Below, in pieces: positions 1 to 12,338 of a stretch of DNA of 64,000 nucleotides. Every line of letters begins with the position of its first letter. Within the stretch, counting starts at the first letter, position 1. The position numbers and the translations under genes were made by a program. The notes beneath the pieces were generated by a model, which did no database searches, was not told where the DNA came from, and was given only the letters and a program-made list of their open reading frames with translations. The stretch comes from Pohlia nutans. Its lineage: Eukaryota; Streptophyta; Bryopsida; Bryales; Mniaceae. The stretch spans positions 47,769,811-47,833,810 of the forward strand of contig CM040085.1 of NCBI GenBank assembly GCA_022496805.1. Direction: 5' to 3'.

Positions 1-3000
1 ATTCAATAAGGTGGAGGCATCTTAAACTGCGGCCACCTCCAGCTTCAAAATTTCATATAAATTACATTTTAATTAAGATTTATTTTTTATTCTTTGATTT
101 TTATTTATGAATCATATTTGTTTATCAATCAAAAATAGTCCCAATTCGATTTTCAAAATATAGTTAGCTTAAATGTGTTATTTTAGGTGCCTCTACTTTA
201 ATAGAGGGACTACCTTACATAAAAAATAAATTAAAAAAATAGCATAGACTAGGTTCAACTCCAAGACCTTTATCTTGTCTTGTTGGTGAACACAATCCAA
301 TGCAACATCACATTTCTTGAACAAAGAAATTTGAAGTCATAAGAGCATACTTTATTCCTAGATTTGCATTTAGTATATCTTGGGTGCAATCGATGCTAGT
401 CATTAGAAGTAAGGAGTTGTTTCAAAACCCCAAGATATAGATGAAAAATTTGAGTCAAAGAGTTGTTTTGTAAAGGCTGGAAAAGTGCATACCGTACTCG
501 GCCAAATACCCATCCAACTTAAATACCTATCCTAAATTATAAAATAAGTAAAATTAAATGCTTCCAAATTCTCATTTAAAAAAACTTGTCTGCAATAATT
601 AAATGACACTTTAAAAATACATCCAAATTCAAGATTCCACTCAATCTACACTCCTACATTTATAATGAAAGATATCATAAAAAAAATTATTCATTGAAAA
701 AATATAAAATCAACGCACAGTAGTTGACTAATTGTCTTAAACTACAATATGAATTTTAGAAAATTCTTGGATTAAACGCTATTGAAATTATTTTTAAAGG
801 ACAAAATGGCTTGGACAACAAGAGGTTTTGAAATGGTTTGGGCAAAACATGTCAGAAGTCATCTAACACTCGAAATTCTATAAACAAAAAAAAACCAAAA
901 TTCCCCAAATAGTCTCAAATTTTTATCACATATACAGTGACGAACAAAACTGAGTATTGATTTGAAACTTTTCCATTCAAACAACCATACCATGAGCATC
1001 AATGGGCAAAGTCCAAAAGTGAATATGCAAAAGTTGTAGTATGCGACATATAACATATTACTATGGAAGTTTGAAGAAAAACTCAATTGTGATTTGAAAG
1101 AAAATGAATTTCAAAGTTAGCCATGTCTAAAACTCGGTTTTGTGCGCTATAATTCGGAACTACTTTAAATTTTGTCAATTTTTTCTTAGAGCTTCAAAAA
1201 AACTTTTTGTGCCTTGGCATGTTGGTATACATCATTTTAGATTGTTGTACACGAAAATTGAAGGAAGTTGACACTTATAGAATTTAAAATATTCGCAATT
1301 TGACAAACATGCAAACGATGTTGATTCTCATGATATTTGAATATTTTTTTGGAATTGAGAGCATGGGACTGCATTGGCCATTGTATAGAGAGCATAGGTT
1401 GCAACATGAACCATTGTTACATCTTAATGCCCTTGCATTTGAAATAGTTGTTGAATAGCCACTGCTTTCAATTTATATATTAGAGTTGTATGATGCAGTT
1501 TTTTAGTCTAACTTTTTTGTACAAAGTCTAGAATTCATGACACACATAATCAATCCAACCAATTGAACAATTTGTTTTTGTTGTTTTCAGTATCATCAAA
1601 AAATTGTCAATTTCATGGAAGTCAGTGTAATTTTTGGCAGCTTTGAACTTTTTGATGATATTGAAAATGATATGTTTTTTTTCTTTGATTTGTTGGATTG
1701 GTTATGTGCGATAAGAACTCTAGTCTTTGTATTAAAACCAAATTGAGAATATGTTATGAATATTCCTAGAATGTAACATGAATATACTCCAAATATAATT
1801 TAAATAGTATAATATTTCAATTATTTCATAGCCCCCCATTAAATACCATGTGTTCACTCATGTATCCGAAACTTCACACTAAGTGACTTTCCCAAGATTT
1901 TGGTGTTTCGTACATACGAATTTTGATGGCTTCACAACTCCAAATCAAAAAAAATCTTTTTGCATAAGATGCACATCGTAGACTCCCTCTTCCGTTCTTT
2001 AGACAGCCAAGCCCCACTCACAACAGATGTGGAGTATATCACGAAAACACCAAGCAGTGACCAAATATTAGTCTCCTGGGTACTAAAGGGTTAATGCTTA
2101 AAGGTCCCTTGGAGATCATAGTAAATACGTAGACGTATATTTGACATTTGTTGTAAGTAGAAAGTTCCAAATTGAGACTCCAATAGCTCATTAAAACCAT
2201 GTCGACATGAATTTCAACTTCACTTTTGATCTTAAACCCAAAGGAGGTGTAGAACTATGCCAAATACAACGAAATATTGTTGTATAATACTGGTCGGAAC
2301 ATGCCTTTTTAGGAGTTAACCCCCTAAATGCCCGGGAGGCCAAAAACTAGCTTATGAATGTAATTCACTACTTAATTCTAACTGCTACATGAACGATTTT
2401 CATCCAATTTTTTTTTGTGAAGGATTTTTGTTGGTCATGCCACCTCTTTAAGTTAAATTCAAATCATCCAAGCTATTTTTGGATTTTATATGGGGTCCCA
2501 ACTACAAAAAGAGTCGTAAAAATGGTTCACCATATAGTGTATTTTGGATTTTTCTGTTTTTTTTACTTAAACTAAATTTAGGCCTTGAATATGAGTTCTA
2601 TTGCATTTGAGTTTAACTAACAAAATGAAACTTACTAAGTGTATTTTCTATTCCACTTTGAATTTTTGGAAAACTTTGCAAATTGAGTGTTTTATTGGAT
2701 TTATAAATTCGACATATATTACCGTGGTGTAGGAAAAAAAAATTAAATTTAGATACACGGATGATTTTCATTTCCTGTAATGTTCTTCATTGTAGTTTAC
2801 ACCTTTGGTAAACAAATTGGAATTTTTGAGTACATTTTGTAATTGATTTGAATTTTCTTTACAATCACTTAAAAAAACCATAGTAATTTCAAGTTTTCAC
2901 CAAAACTTGTGAAAAAAATCATGGTTTGTAGTAAACACATGGCTTCATCTACTAAAAATATAAATTTGAATTTTTATCTTATTTATAGTGGCAAAATTGG
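1..3000. other. gene-free AT-rich stretch with degenerate repeats
   Basis: I see no coding region that can be supported. The stretch holds an imperfect foldback at about 1505-1745 (listed separately). It also holds a TTAA-flanked CCCCCTAAATG end at 2316-2330 and a GGG-TTAA junction near 2089-2093, both matching the ends of the TTAA element family described below. The rest looks like decayed intergenic DNA. Confidence 0.6.
1505..1745. repeat. imperfect foldback element
   Basis: The left arm (about 1505-1600: tagtct, ctagaattcatgacacaca, caatccaac, cagtatcatcaaaaa) is matched in reverse complement by the right arm (about 1650-1745: tttttgatgatattg, gttggattgg, agaactctag, caaagactag). The arms run for roughly 100 bases and have drifted. 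No clear target duplication is visible, so the class is open. Confidence 0.5.
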
Positions 3001-4159
3001 CAAAATTGAGTGTGACAGGTACGGCTTGATTCCGTGGTCATGGGCCCGACGTAATCGTGGGCCCGACGTGGTCATGGGCCCACGTCCAAGTAGCGCAGAC
3101 GCCGACCGCTGGACGGAGAACCCGTCCAACGGATGGCGAAACGGGACCGTCTCTCTCATTTTCCCCTTTTCCCAGCTGCCATTCTTCTTATTCTCTCCTC
3201 CACCTGTTGTTGCTGTGTCGTCGTTGTTGATGCTTCCGAGTGGTAATAATCAAGGCCATTTCGACTTGCGAGGAGGAATTAATTAATTCTCTGTTGGATT
3301 CGTGAAGTGGCTCCGTTGCGGTGGATTTTTTTTTTGAAGCGGAGGTGAAGTTTGCTTGTTGCGGAGGGACGCCATTTGATGCAATTAGGTATGCTGTGAT
3401 GTTTCCACTTGATCTGGGGATGGTTGTGGAAGTGAACGGGGGATTATACAGAGCGATCAGATTTTTGCGTTAGGGTTTAGAGCGGCATTTTTCGAGCGCC
3501 TACATTGGCTTGCGGCCAGTTTCTTATGGTTCGAGGTTTGTGCAGGAATGGCAAGATGTTTACTGCCTAAGCTTCTGTACAGTTCCCGTTCTTCTTTCCA
3601 ATCTTTTCTAGAAGTTGCTGGAATGAAATTGTCGGTGTATGGAAGAAGTTCCATGTCATGCGGAATTTGCCGAATTTTTTATGGTTGATAGTAAATATCT
3701 ACGACCAGGCTGTTTCTGACTAAAAAAAAGTAGGCCATAATTCCTGCACACTATTGAAAAGTTTTCTACACGTTAGAGTTGTCCTTTAACTCAAATGTTT
3801 TTCAAAATTATAACCTGTTTTCATTAGAACAGTTGAGAAAGTTTGACATTATTTGAGTTGAAGTATAACTCTATTCTCTACTAGATTTTTCACCTTCTGT
3901 GAAATTTTCGGAATATTTTGGCAATTGTATGGTTTTTTTAATGTTTGTAGATCTTGAAAGTGCATTGCAATTCTGAAATGAAATACCGTAAGTTTTGAAA
4001 AATTTATAGTAACCGCTATTTATGATTTTCAAGGTCATCACTTAGGACTTTCTAGGGTTTGTATATGTAACGTACCTAATAGGAACATGACATCCTCTAT
4101 GAAACCATTGTGTATACCGGTATGACGTAGAACTCCATATCATGCTCCATCACGCTTCC

Positions 4160-4382
4160 CTGTACAGATTGGGCCTAATGATTTTTTACATGGTTTTTAG
4201 CAATTTTGAGTAGATCATATGGGGATTCTCATTTTTCCAAATTTTTTTTTTTGTTTGGGATCAATGTTCTTCACTGATTCTGGCGATATAAAATTTGGCT
4301 TTATCTGAATTATGTTTTTCACAATAAGATCAATTGAATCGGTCATTTTAAAACCATGAATCCTTGGTTTTCTAGGGGTTAA
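4160..4382. mobile_element. TTAA-family element fragment in leader intron
   Basis: The sequence ends in ctaggggTTAA at 4379-4382. The preceding 120 bases (gatataaaatttg..., cacaat.agatcaattg, aaaccatgaatcc) match the element at 20563-20788 in the same order. The left end is not clear. Confidence 0.6.
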
Positions 4383-4428
4383 GGTGTTGGATTTTTGATG
4401 ACATTGGTGTTTGTTTAGGGAAGACGCG

Positions 4429-4461
4429 ATGAAGTGGAGGGGATTTTGTTTCATTGTGTAG
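4429..4461 (+). CDS. upstream ORF, 10 codons
   Basis: ATG AAG TGG ... GTG TAG lies in the presumed spliced leader, 53 bases before the main start. Its ATG has the same GCGATGAAG context as the main start at 4514, so a scanning ribosome should see it. A role in translational control is inference. Confidence 0.4.
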   Translation: MKWRGFCFIV

Positions 4462-4513
4462 CGGAGCAGAGCCACGGAGGGATTTGTTTCGTTGGGGTTT
4501 GTTGTAGGATGCG

Positions 4514-5965
4514 ATGAAGGCATCGGTGAAAGTGAGGGAGGGGCACCGGCCGCTGGTGCGAGCCAAGGTGCCGGTGCAAGTGGCCGGGCTGCCATTCTAC
4601 TCTGGTATCAGCGTGGGCGATGAGAAAGAACTGGCATTACATTTGGGAACCAACATGGAGGCGGGGCCTTCATGTAGCATCTCCTACAGGCCGAACGATC
4701 CACAGTCGCCTCTTGCCGTGTTGTTGAAGACGGGGTTCGGGTTATGGGGATCCCCTCATGCAGCGCCTTTCACGATTGCGGCGGAGTTCAACCTGGCACG
4801 CCGGGAGAATGTGTCATTCACACTGCGTTTAAAGCCGAGGGTTGGCAGTTTCAGCTTTCGCAAGCACTTCTTGAGCACCAGTGGGAACTTTGGGAGGGAT
4901 CTATGGAGCTCTGAGAGGCAGGTCGACGCGGGTGTCCAGGAGGAAGTGGAGGTTGAAAGGCGGCCAAGTTCTGGTGGTCCCTCACAGGGTGATGGGCTTA
5001 CAGTGTATGAGACTGATTATGACTGTGGGCTCAGTCCTTTGGGACTAGGCCAGGTGAAGGTTATAGAGAAGAAGTGTTACACGTCTGGTGATCCTGGTAG
5101 CCCTGTCAGTAACGGAGGATTGCATCATGGGTCTGCTGAGTTGGAGATCCCTGGTGGCGCGGAGGTTATGGATCTTGTGTCACAACGTTCTTTGGGGGAC
5201 GGGGATAGAACTGCTACTGTGGATGGGGGTGCAGTGATTCTTGGTGCTCGGGAGGATCAATCGAAGACGAGGAGAAATAGATTGCTTCAAAGCTGGTCAG
5301 GGTGTGCTCATCCCAGTTGGGGTCTGACTGTGCACAGTGCAGTTCCGCTCGGCAGGCAGGCGATGGGACGCGTGCAGTGGGGGATGCGAATGCCATCTAG
5401 AGCAGTGGACCTTGAAGGGGGTGGCAGCTTTTATGGTTATAAACTGCCTGCGCTTGTGCTGGACAAAATCAGCATCAGTAGTGTCGATCCTCGCAGGAAA
5501 GCTCAGAGCTCTGCATTTCCTCCTGACACAGGTCCTCTGAGCTATGGGATGAGATACTTTGAGAATCCCGTGGACGATGGATCGCAGTTGGGATTGATCG
5601 CATCCGTTTGCTGTTCCATGCGCAATCAACTGCAGAGTCTGCACTCGGACAACAGGTCATTGAAGAAAATCATTGAGGACATGAAGGCGGAAATGGTTCC
5701 GTCCAGTTGGGGAGAAAAGAGACTTTCAAGCTCGAAGCTGGGTCCAACTCGACCGACACCGGAAGAGGACTCCATACGTGCACAGTTGTTTGAAGAGTTG
5801 CAAATAAAGACCAGCTCTCGAGCCCCACCAAAGGATCGTCCAAGCTTTAGCAGCGGTGTATCCAGTGGTCCAAAGCAGGAGTCCATCTTTGACCTACCAA
5901 GTGAAGGCCTTCTTGGTGATGATAAGAAATCCAGCGACTCCGGGGCTAAAGCGAGAGCCAAGTAA
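4514..5965 (+). CDS. conserved plant protein of unknown function (483 aa, possible beta-rich N-terminal domain)
   Basis: Single-exon gene of 483 codons. The first 130 residues (MKASVKVREGHRPLVRAKVP, then SYRPNDPQSPLAVLLKTGFG and RVGSFSFRKHF) match my memory of a plant-only family, usually annotated as unknown, that opens with an alternating pattern suited to beta strands. I cannot name a function. The middle is Gly/Ser-rich and variable. Around residues 367-395 there is a heptad-like stretch (MRNQLQSLHSDNRSLKKI) that could form a short coiled coil. The tail is Ser/Lys-rich and ends SDSGAKARAK. No signal peptide is evident. The start was chosen because conservation begins exactly there; the upstream ATG at 4509 opens a two-codon ORF overlapping it. 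Membrane beta-barrel versus soluble beta domain is undecided. Confidence 0.85.
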   Translation: MKASVKVREGHRPLVRAKVPVQVAGLPFYSGISVGDEKELALHLGTNMEAGPSCSISYRPNDPQSPLAVLLKTGFGLWGSPHAAPFTIAAEFNLARRENVSFTLRLKPRVGSFSFRKHFLSTSGNFGRDLWSSERQVDAGVQEEVEVERRPSSGGPSQGDGLTVYETDYDCGLSPLGLGQVKVIEKKCYTSGDPGSPVSNGGLHHGSAELEIPGGAEVMDLVSQRSLGDGDRTATVDGGAVILGAREDQSKTRRNRLLQSWSGCAHPSWGLTVHSAVPLGRQAMGRVQWGMRMPSRAVDLEGGGSFYGYKLPALVLDKISISSVDPRRKAQSSAFPPDTGPLSYGMRYFENPVDDGSQLGLIASVCCSMRNQLQSLHSDNRSLKKIIEDMKAEMVPSSWGEKRLSSSKLGPTRPTPEEDSIRAQLFEELQIKTSSRAPPKDRPSFSSGVSSGPKQESIFDLPSEGLLGDDKKSSDSGAKARAK

Positions 5966-7002
5966 GGTCGGAAGTCACGATGTGAGTAGAACTGGAGGCT
6001 GCAATCTCAATAAGGTTGACAAGCATGATGCAGTGTCTATCAAAGGTGAGGTTTGGAATTTGTACAGTGTTCTTGACCAGATTGGTGCTTGACTGGGAAA
6101 GAGATGCCAGTTTGTTACCTAAGAATTTCCGAGGGTGTGTCGTGATTTGCATCAGGAAAACATGCAGTTGCATATACCTGACATACTTTGGTGGAGGGTA
6201 TACAGCTGCTGTTGGACACGTGTCTTGCGGCTTGTTCTCTAGAGCCAGGCATCGAGGACGTCGTTTTGTCTACTTATGAAGGCTCCTCAGTCCTTTCTTA
6301 TGTAATTAGTCGACTATCTTCTGCTGTGAGGGTTACCAGCTACTAAGGACTTAAGTATAGAATAAGCTTTTTTCATGTGTCTGGATCCTCTACAGATTTA
6401 GGTTCAGAAACGATGTTGGATTTGAGAGTTTTAGAGCTGCTTTAGGTTGCAGGGATTGTGCATCTGCCTCACGATACGGTTGCACTGAAGCGTGCATAAT
6501 TACATAACGTTGAAGCGCTTGGGAGAGATATTATGAAGGCTTTCATATAGACGCATCACGATCTGATTCTCTGTCCAGTTAAATCCTATTTTGTGATTGA
6601 CTCATTTTAATCCAACTACATCCATTCTTCTATGTTAACGAAGTGCGTGACACAATTTTTGATTTGACACCTCTTTAAGGTGGTGCGATGTTAAAAAAAA
6701 TTCACTTGTGGTGAATTAAAGCACTAAGTCATAGCAAATGGAATCATGTTTTTACAACAAAGTAAGTAATTTTTTTTTGTTATTTTTGAAGGGTGCTACA
6801 AGGAATTCCAAAAGTGCCTCTAAGGTCTCTAAGGTCTCTTATATTAGGGGTCAAGGCAAACCCAAAATGATCATTGCCCAGTTGTGCTTGTTTCACCTGT
6901 GAGTGTGACTTTGATACCCCATTCCTATATTTCTTTCAAGGTTGAAGTGAATGGATAAGTTATTGGCACAAATGGGGGCCATGTCCTAAAGGGCACACTA
7001 TC
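5966..7002. other. 3' flank of the conserved gene and intergenic DNA
   Basis: About 5966-6400 keeps gene-like composition and is probably the 3' UTR. No clear polyadenylation signal was picked. Beyond about 6650 the DNA is AT-rich with a short direct repeat (aaggtctct, about 6820-6840). I see no further gene. Confidence 0.4.
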
Positions 7003-7332
7003 TTAACCCCTAAACGTCCCAGCATTTAGAAATTGGATCACGAGTAGATTCAAAGCCTTGCAACTTTCTCGTACAACCTTGGCTGACTTTCATCCAAGTC
7101 ACCTTTGTAAGCCTATTAAATTCTCTACCAATTACAATAAATCTCTTGTGATGGGGAGCTGTTGATGATATTGGAGAGGCTTGCAACTGCAAATATGTCA
7201 AATTTGTTGGGTAGATTCTATGCTTGCAATGGTCCTCTCATGTACACCTCATATACATTTGAGCCATACTAATATTTATTTTTGAGTTTAGCATCTACTT
7301 GTGTTCAAAGGGTCGGTACGTTTAGGGGTTAA
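7003..7332. mobile_element. TTAA-flanked MITE-like element, 322 bp
   Basis: Starts TTAA-CCCCTAAACGTCCC at 7003 and ends GTACGTTTAGGGG-TTAA at 7332. The ends are inverted repeats of CCCCTAAACGT and are flanked by TTAA on both sides. There is no coding capacity. Confidence 0.8.
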
Positions 7333-7858
7333 TCCTAATGTAATGTATCATTGTCTTGTTCAAGACTCCTAGGGAGACAAATCTAAACCAACAATTTGGT
7401 TGTTGTGGCTACTTCTACACCTCTCAAAACTTCCATGTGTATTAGTACACCTAGAAGATTCTTTGATCAATCTAACCTAAAACACCTTCTTCACACAGGT
7501 TGATGAAACTACTAATGTGGGATGTTTTGTTGGATGAAGCTTCATATATAAAAAATTGAGATTTGTTAAGTGCAATTGTTATTTTTTTTTTAATTTTGAT
7601 TTAAATGAATTTTCTTCACATTTTCTTCAAAAACTCATAATAATTTCAGATTTTTACTAGAATGTTGGTAAGTGTTGAGGGCACCTAAAGTGAATATATC
7701 CAATTCCGCTATGATTCCAATTCCACACTCTATAACGAATCCCAATTCTACTTTATTTCAAGTGAACACTAAATGCAGTAAATCAAAGGTGGAATTGGGT
7801 GTAAATGGGGGTGGATTTAGATACTTTGATGAATGAGGATTTTATCACAGGATGGTGG

Positions 7859-8421
7859 TTAACCCCTAAAGGACCATAAAGCCCCCTAGGGGACTTTTCA
7901 CTCCCTTTGAAATGAAATTTCTAATTGAAAACAAATTCAATTGAATTTTTTTGGTCAAAAGTCCCTTCCCAAAATCCATCAAACTTTTCTATGGCAAAGT
8001 TAGATTTTGAAAAATGCCAATATTGAATAAAATCAACACATGGTAAGAATTGAAAATTTGAAAATCAACAAAACTTTGACTATTCATAAATTAATGAGTT
8101 TGTATCCAATGATAGTTTTGTCTTTTCAATGTGTGTCAATTGAATATTTCTATTTTCAAAACTCCAAAAATTCTAATTTTACAATCATTTGGTCATCCAA
8201 ATTAAAAAAAACATAAATAGTAGGAAGTTGGTTTTTAATTACCTCCTTTATAATGATGGAAAAAAATCATTAACTAGGTCAATTTGGGAAAAAGAATTAA
8301 CATTTTCACACACATTTTGGTGTTACCTACAAAGAACAAATAAGAAACTCGCAAAAAAATGAAAATAAAAAGGTAAAATCAATGCTTGAAATCAAGGAAA
8401 ACCCTGGTCATTTAGGGTTAA
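7859..8421. mobile_element. TTAA-flanked MITE-like element
   Basis: Left end TTAA-CCCCTAAAGGACC, right end GGTCATTTAGGG-TTAA. It has no open frame and belongs to the same end family as 7003-7332. Confidence 0.7.
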
Positions 8422-9032
8422 GAAACTAAGGCAATTAATCTGAAAGGACCATTGTCCATTTGGAGGACAATTGAAAGTTCAGGTGAGATACTTATGTTGT
8501 CAAATTTTAGTGTAATCTTTTCAAAAAATAAATTGAAGGTAGGTGAGCAAACGAGCATTTGATAACCATTTGGGTAAGTGATGAGAAAATTATCAAGTCT
8601 TTGTTTTGTGGGAGCTTATAACCCTTTCCTATATAGATAACATATAGGATTTGTTTTTTAACTCAATTTTCACATTTTTCCTAATGAAGATAGTTCATTG
8701 GGTTTAAATTGTATACTACAACATTCTCACTAATGATATTGACATGTTTATGTTCCATGTTAGAAATATTAATGCCGCCAAACCCGAGAGACCAAGGGGA
8801 CCAAAAAAAAAAGTCAAAAAATCAAAAACGTCGGAATGATTTGAAATTTTTAGAGTAGCATAATGTGGCCATTCTAAACTCAAATCCATTGAATTTTTTT
8901 CATTTGGAGTTTTAGTTTGGGAGATATAGGGGCCAAAAATCTGAAACATCACGTTTTAAAATGTTTGGCAGCCTATATTTAGCAAGTTACCAATTGGATT
9001 CCAATTTTTTTTACATATTTGTAGTGGTCCCA

Positions 9033-9181
9033 TTAGGGTCGCTTCACACTATGGCTGAATGTCGAGAGTCTGTCGAATTCCACCAATATGCAATTATGCA
9101 ATCAGATTGCAAGAAAGCCGTCAATTTGCAATCTGATTCAACGGACTCTTGACCTTTGGCCATAGTGTGAAGCGGTCCTTA
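9033..9181. mobile_element. Tourist-like (PIF/Harbinger-type) MITE, 143 bp
   Basis: The element at 9036-9178 has terminal inverted repeats GGGTCGCTTCACACTATGGC and GGACCGCTTCACACTATGGC (reverse complement of the right end), matching at 18 of 20. It is flanked by perfect TTA duplications (9033-9035, 9179-9181). The trinucleotide TTA duplication, size and G-rich end fit Tourist MITEs. Confidence 0.85.
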
Positions 9182-10071
9182 ATTTAGTAGTGAAGGGTTT
9201 GAAATGACCCATGATTTATTTATTTTCTTCAATTATAATGTGTTTTTAGAAAAACAGCCTACATTCTTTTTGGTGTATGGAGTCACTCCTCTTCGAAGTT
9301 AAAATTACACCTAGTTAGGGGCTTAATGGCATTAAAAGTTTCATTTTTTGAAGGGGTGAACCGGGGGGTGAACACAATAAAGTGTACCTCAAAAGTAGGA
9401 TGCTCAAATTTGAAATTGAACTTTGCTGATAAAACCACTCAAAGGTTTCATGATTTCAGATGACCACTCAATTTTTTGGGGGACATGTGTCATAACATAA
9501 TAAGGCATCGGGAGAAAGTGATTTGAGATCAAAAATCAGGGTTTGTATAAGAATTTCGTGGCTTCAAAGTGTCACATAGTTAAAACTAGCTTTACTGTTT
9601 TTTTACTTGTTTGGGCCTAGATTCATGACTTAAAGGCGTGGTTTTTGTGCACTGCACTCCAATATGGTACCGGCCACCGAGTGAATATGTACGTAATTCG
9701 TAAAGAATATTTCCATTTTCAAAAAAGTGCGGTTTGAAGCATTAAAAACGCTATGTTTTCAAGAGCACTTTTGGTGTACCTTTTTTATTTATTCATAATT
9801 TTGCAATTCTTTTATTAAAAGAATCTATGAACTAAGATTCTTTAGTGCGCTGTAATTTTTTTTGATTCTTCAATATTTTGATTTTTTGATCATAACAATA
9901 ACAATTTCACTTTGAAAATAAAATATTATGAAATGTAATTTTGAAATTGTAATTTATGTAAACATATATACTTAGAACTTCAAAAAAGTGAAAATTTCAT
10001 GCTAGCAATCACTATAAGAGGGATAAAATCAGCAAAACAAAAATAGCACCCTTTGAAAAGTGAAAAACTTT

Positions 10072-10603
10072 AGAGAAAATGTGAGCCCTCAAATGGGCCC
10101 CCAAGAGTTGACATGCGACTCTAAATCAGCCGGGCTAGTGTAGGTAGGCAAAGGACAACTTTTCTGTCATGCAACAGTGGCCATCTTGTGTGAATTTCAG
10201 TATGCGTCAGTACTATTGCAATGTTGCCGCAATGGTTTGACAATATAATACTGCAACAGTACTGCTGTCAGTACTGTTGCAGTTATGTTTCATTTTTACA
10301 TTTGCAGTACTGTTGCAAGCCTGTTGCAATCCTAATGCGACAGCACTGCATCAATCCGCAGTACTGCAATAGAATAGGAGTAGGTATAATAATTAGCATT
10401 ACTGTTTCAGGATGTTTGTGTCAGTATTATTTCAATACTGACGCAGTATTAAGGTAACTATTTTTGAAAGCAACCATTTCCTTGATGTCATCTATACTGC
10501 ACAGAAATAGGGGATTTGTACCTGACAAGACAATTTAAATCAATTCGAGGGTCCTCCTCCAAGACTTTCTAGAGGCCCATTTGAGGGTTCACATTTTCTG
10601 TAA
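10072..10603. mobile_element. 530-bp inverted-repeat element with TACTGTTGCA array
   Basis: The ends AGAAAATGTGAGCCCTCAAA and the reverse complement of the right end (AGAAAATGTGAACCCTCAAA) match closely and continue into ATGGGCC. Inside, 10205-10455 is packed with both orientations of GCAGTACTGTTGCA, including a perfect 14-bp stem around 10251-10282. I saw no clear target duplication, so the superfamily is open. Confidence 0.65.
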
Positions 10604-11558
10604 TGAAGGCATGAAAATTGCACTTTTGTGTGCACTTTGTGTTGCTCTCACCCTCAAGTGTAACCAAGAAGTTGTGACCAAGGCAAAAATATATATTCCT
10701 TGGTGACGGCTCTTGGTCCATGATGTAAACTGACCCTAAGGTATTCATGACATGTACTACTGTAGTTGGTCATCTTGATCAACAAAAAATAATTATAAAA
10801 AGAAAAGGCTGCAGAATATTTATAGAATTTGGCATTTGTTGAAAATCAAATTTCCAAAAAAATAATCATTTGACGTGACCTACCAGCCTCGAGTCCTTGA
10901 TAGTTGGGTACGGTATTTGTATTACCTACAAAGACACCAATTGTGCTATTAACTTATTCTTTTATTGCTGTTTTATAATAAATATGGGAATGTGATATCA
11001 GAGTGGTATTTCTAAATTGAAAAATTGGTGGTGTATGAATCTGGTTTGGATGAATGAACATGAAGAACCATTACAATGGTCTAGATGAATGAACAAGAAG
11101 AACCGACTAGCTCTAGTTACAAATTGACCAGCCAAAATTGGCAATTGATTGGTTGAATTTTTGAAAAGAAAAACCAATAGGTTACATATGTCATGTCCTG
11201 ATTGATTGGGACCCTACTATAGATGTGATAATTTAAATATTGAGAGCTCATGACCAAATGTTTTTAAAATAGAGGGGACTAAGGTAACAATTGCTTACAC
11301 GAACACTAGTACAAAGTGAACAACTAGAAGAAGATGCTAATACCGGTATGCCATGCACAATCTCTAATGTCAAAACTTTGAATATGAAAACAATGTAAAT
11401 CATAGTCAACATCTCATTGAATCAAAACCTTTAATCACAATTACTTTGCAATGTGATTTATTGGTCAATTTGAGTACTCCCTTTAACTATCGTTAATGAA
11501 CTTTTTGGTCTTTCAGAATGATAAATCCTTTCCGAACTATGCACATGATGGACATTCT

Positions 11559-12141
11559 TTAACCCCTAAATGTCCAACCTTTAGAAAGTGGACCATGTAT
11601 AGAATCAAACACAATTCTCTCGTTTTGTCATTGACTTTTTGCAGTGTGGATTTTTTTACTATATATTTATGGGAAGTTAGCTTCATGCATGTGTGATCCA
11701 ATTAGAAAGAGGATGATTTGTGAAATTTGTATGCCTCATTTCATGTTGTAGTGATTCACCAAAATTTTGAAGATTTCAATATAAAAGTGCTCTTAAAAAA
11801 GTCAACTCATAAAATTAAGCAACCAAAAAATCTCCAAAAACCACTACACTTAGAGTATTACATATTTACATTTCAACCCATCACAACAAATTTCATCCAC
11901 AAAATGTCAATATCTTATTCGTGATCGAATTACAAAAGAATTTTGAATTTTAAGTTTCAAATTTTATACAAAATATTGGTGATTGCAATCATAGATCTAA
12001 CCATATGGATAGAATCTTAAATTCATAATGTACAACTTTTATTTATACATTGAGCTCAAAATATCTCTATGGGTTGCATTTTATGATGCATCTTTGTAAA
12101 ATTACCATATTTGGAGAATGGTGAGGACGTTTAGGGGTTAA
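11559..12141. mobile_element. TTAA-flanked element, subfamily B
   Basis: Left end TTAA-CCCCTAAATGTCC, right end GGACGTTTAGGGG-TTAA. The interior (tgactttttgcagtgtgg, ttcatgcatgtgtgatcc, catttcatgttgtagtg) is shared with 13545-14120 and, inverted, with 32103-32679, so this is a repeated subfamily of about 580 bp. Confidence 0.85.
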
Positions 12142-12338
12142 ACATCCATTTTGACAAATTTTTGCTATAATTATATTGAATTTAGTTATGGCTACCTTCA
12201 CACTATAAAAATGAACAAAAAGTAGATGAAATAGCCAATGGACTTCTACAAAAAATACTAAAACTGCCAATATTTGGATGAAAATTCCTTATAATATATA
12301 TTTTTTGAATGAACATACATAAATGAATCAATTTTTCT

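Larger units (their letters stand above)
3120..4513 (+). promoter_or_regulatory. leader and leader intron of the 4514-5965 gene
   Basis: A pyrimidine-rich, G+C-richer stretch at about 3130-3390 looks like a transcribed leader, in contrast to the AT-rich DNA before it. A plausible donor (attag/gtatgc) lies at about 3389 and an acceptor (tttgtttag/gg) at about 4418, giving a leader intron of about 1 kb. That intron ends with a TTAA-family fragment (about 4160-4382). Two short upstream ORFs follow the acceptor, at 4429-4461 and 4509-4517. This is inferred from splice consensus only. Confidence 0.4.

Noticed and set aside
2909..3286. 125-codon plus-strand frame
   Set aside because: Mixed composition spanning AT-rich intergenic DNA into a leader-like region; no motif and no conserved start.
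4215..5961. several minus-strand frames under the conserved gene
   Set aside because: Antisense shadows of the 4514-5965 coding region.
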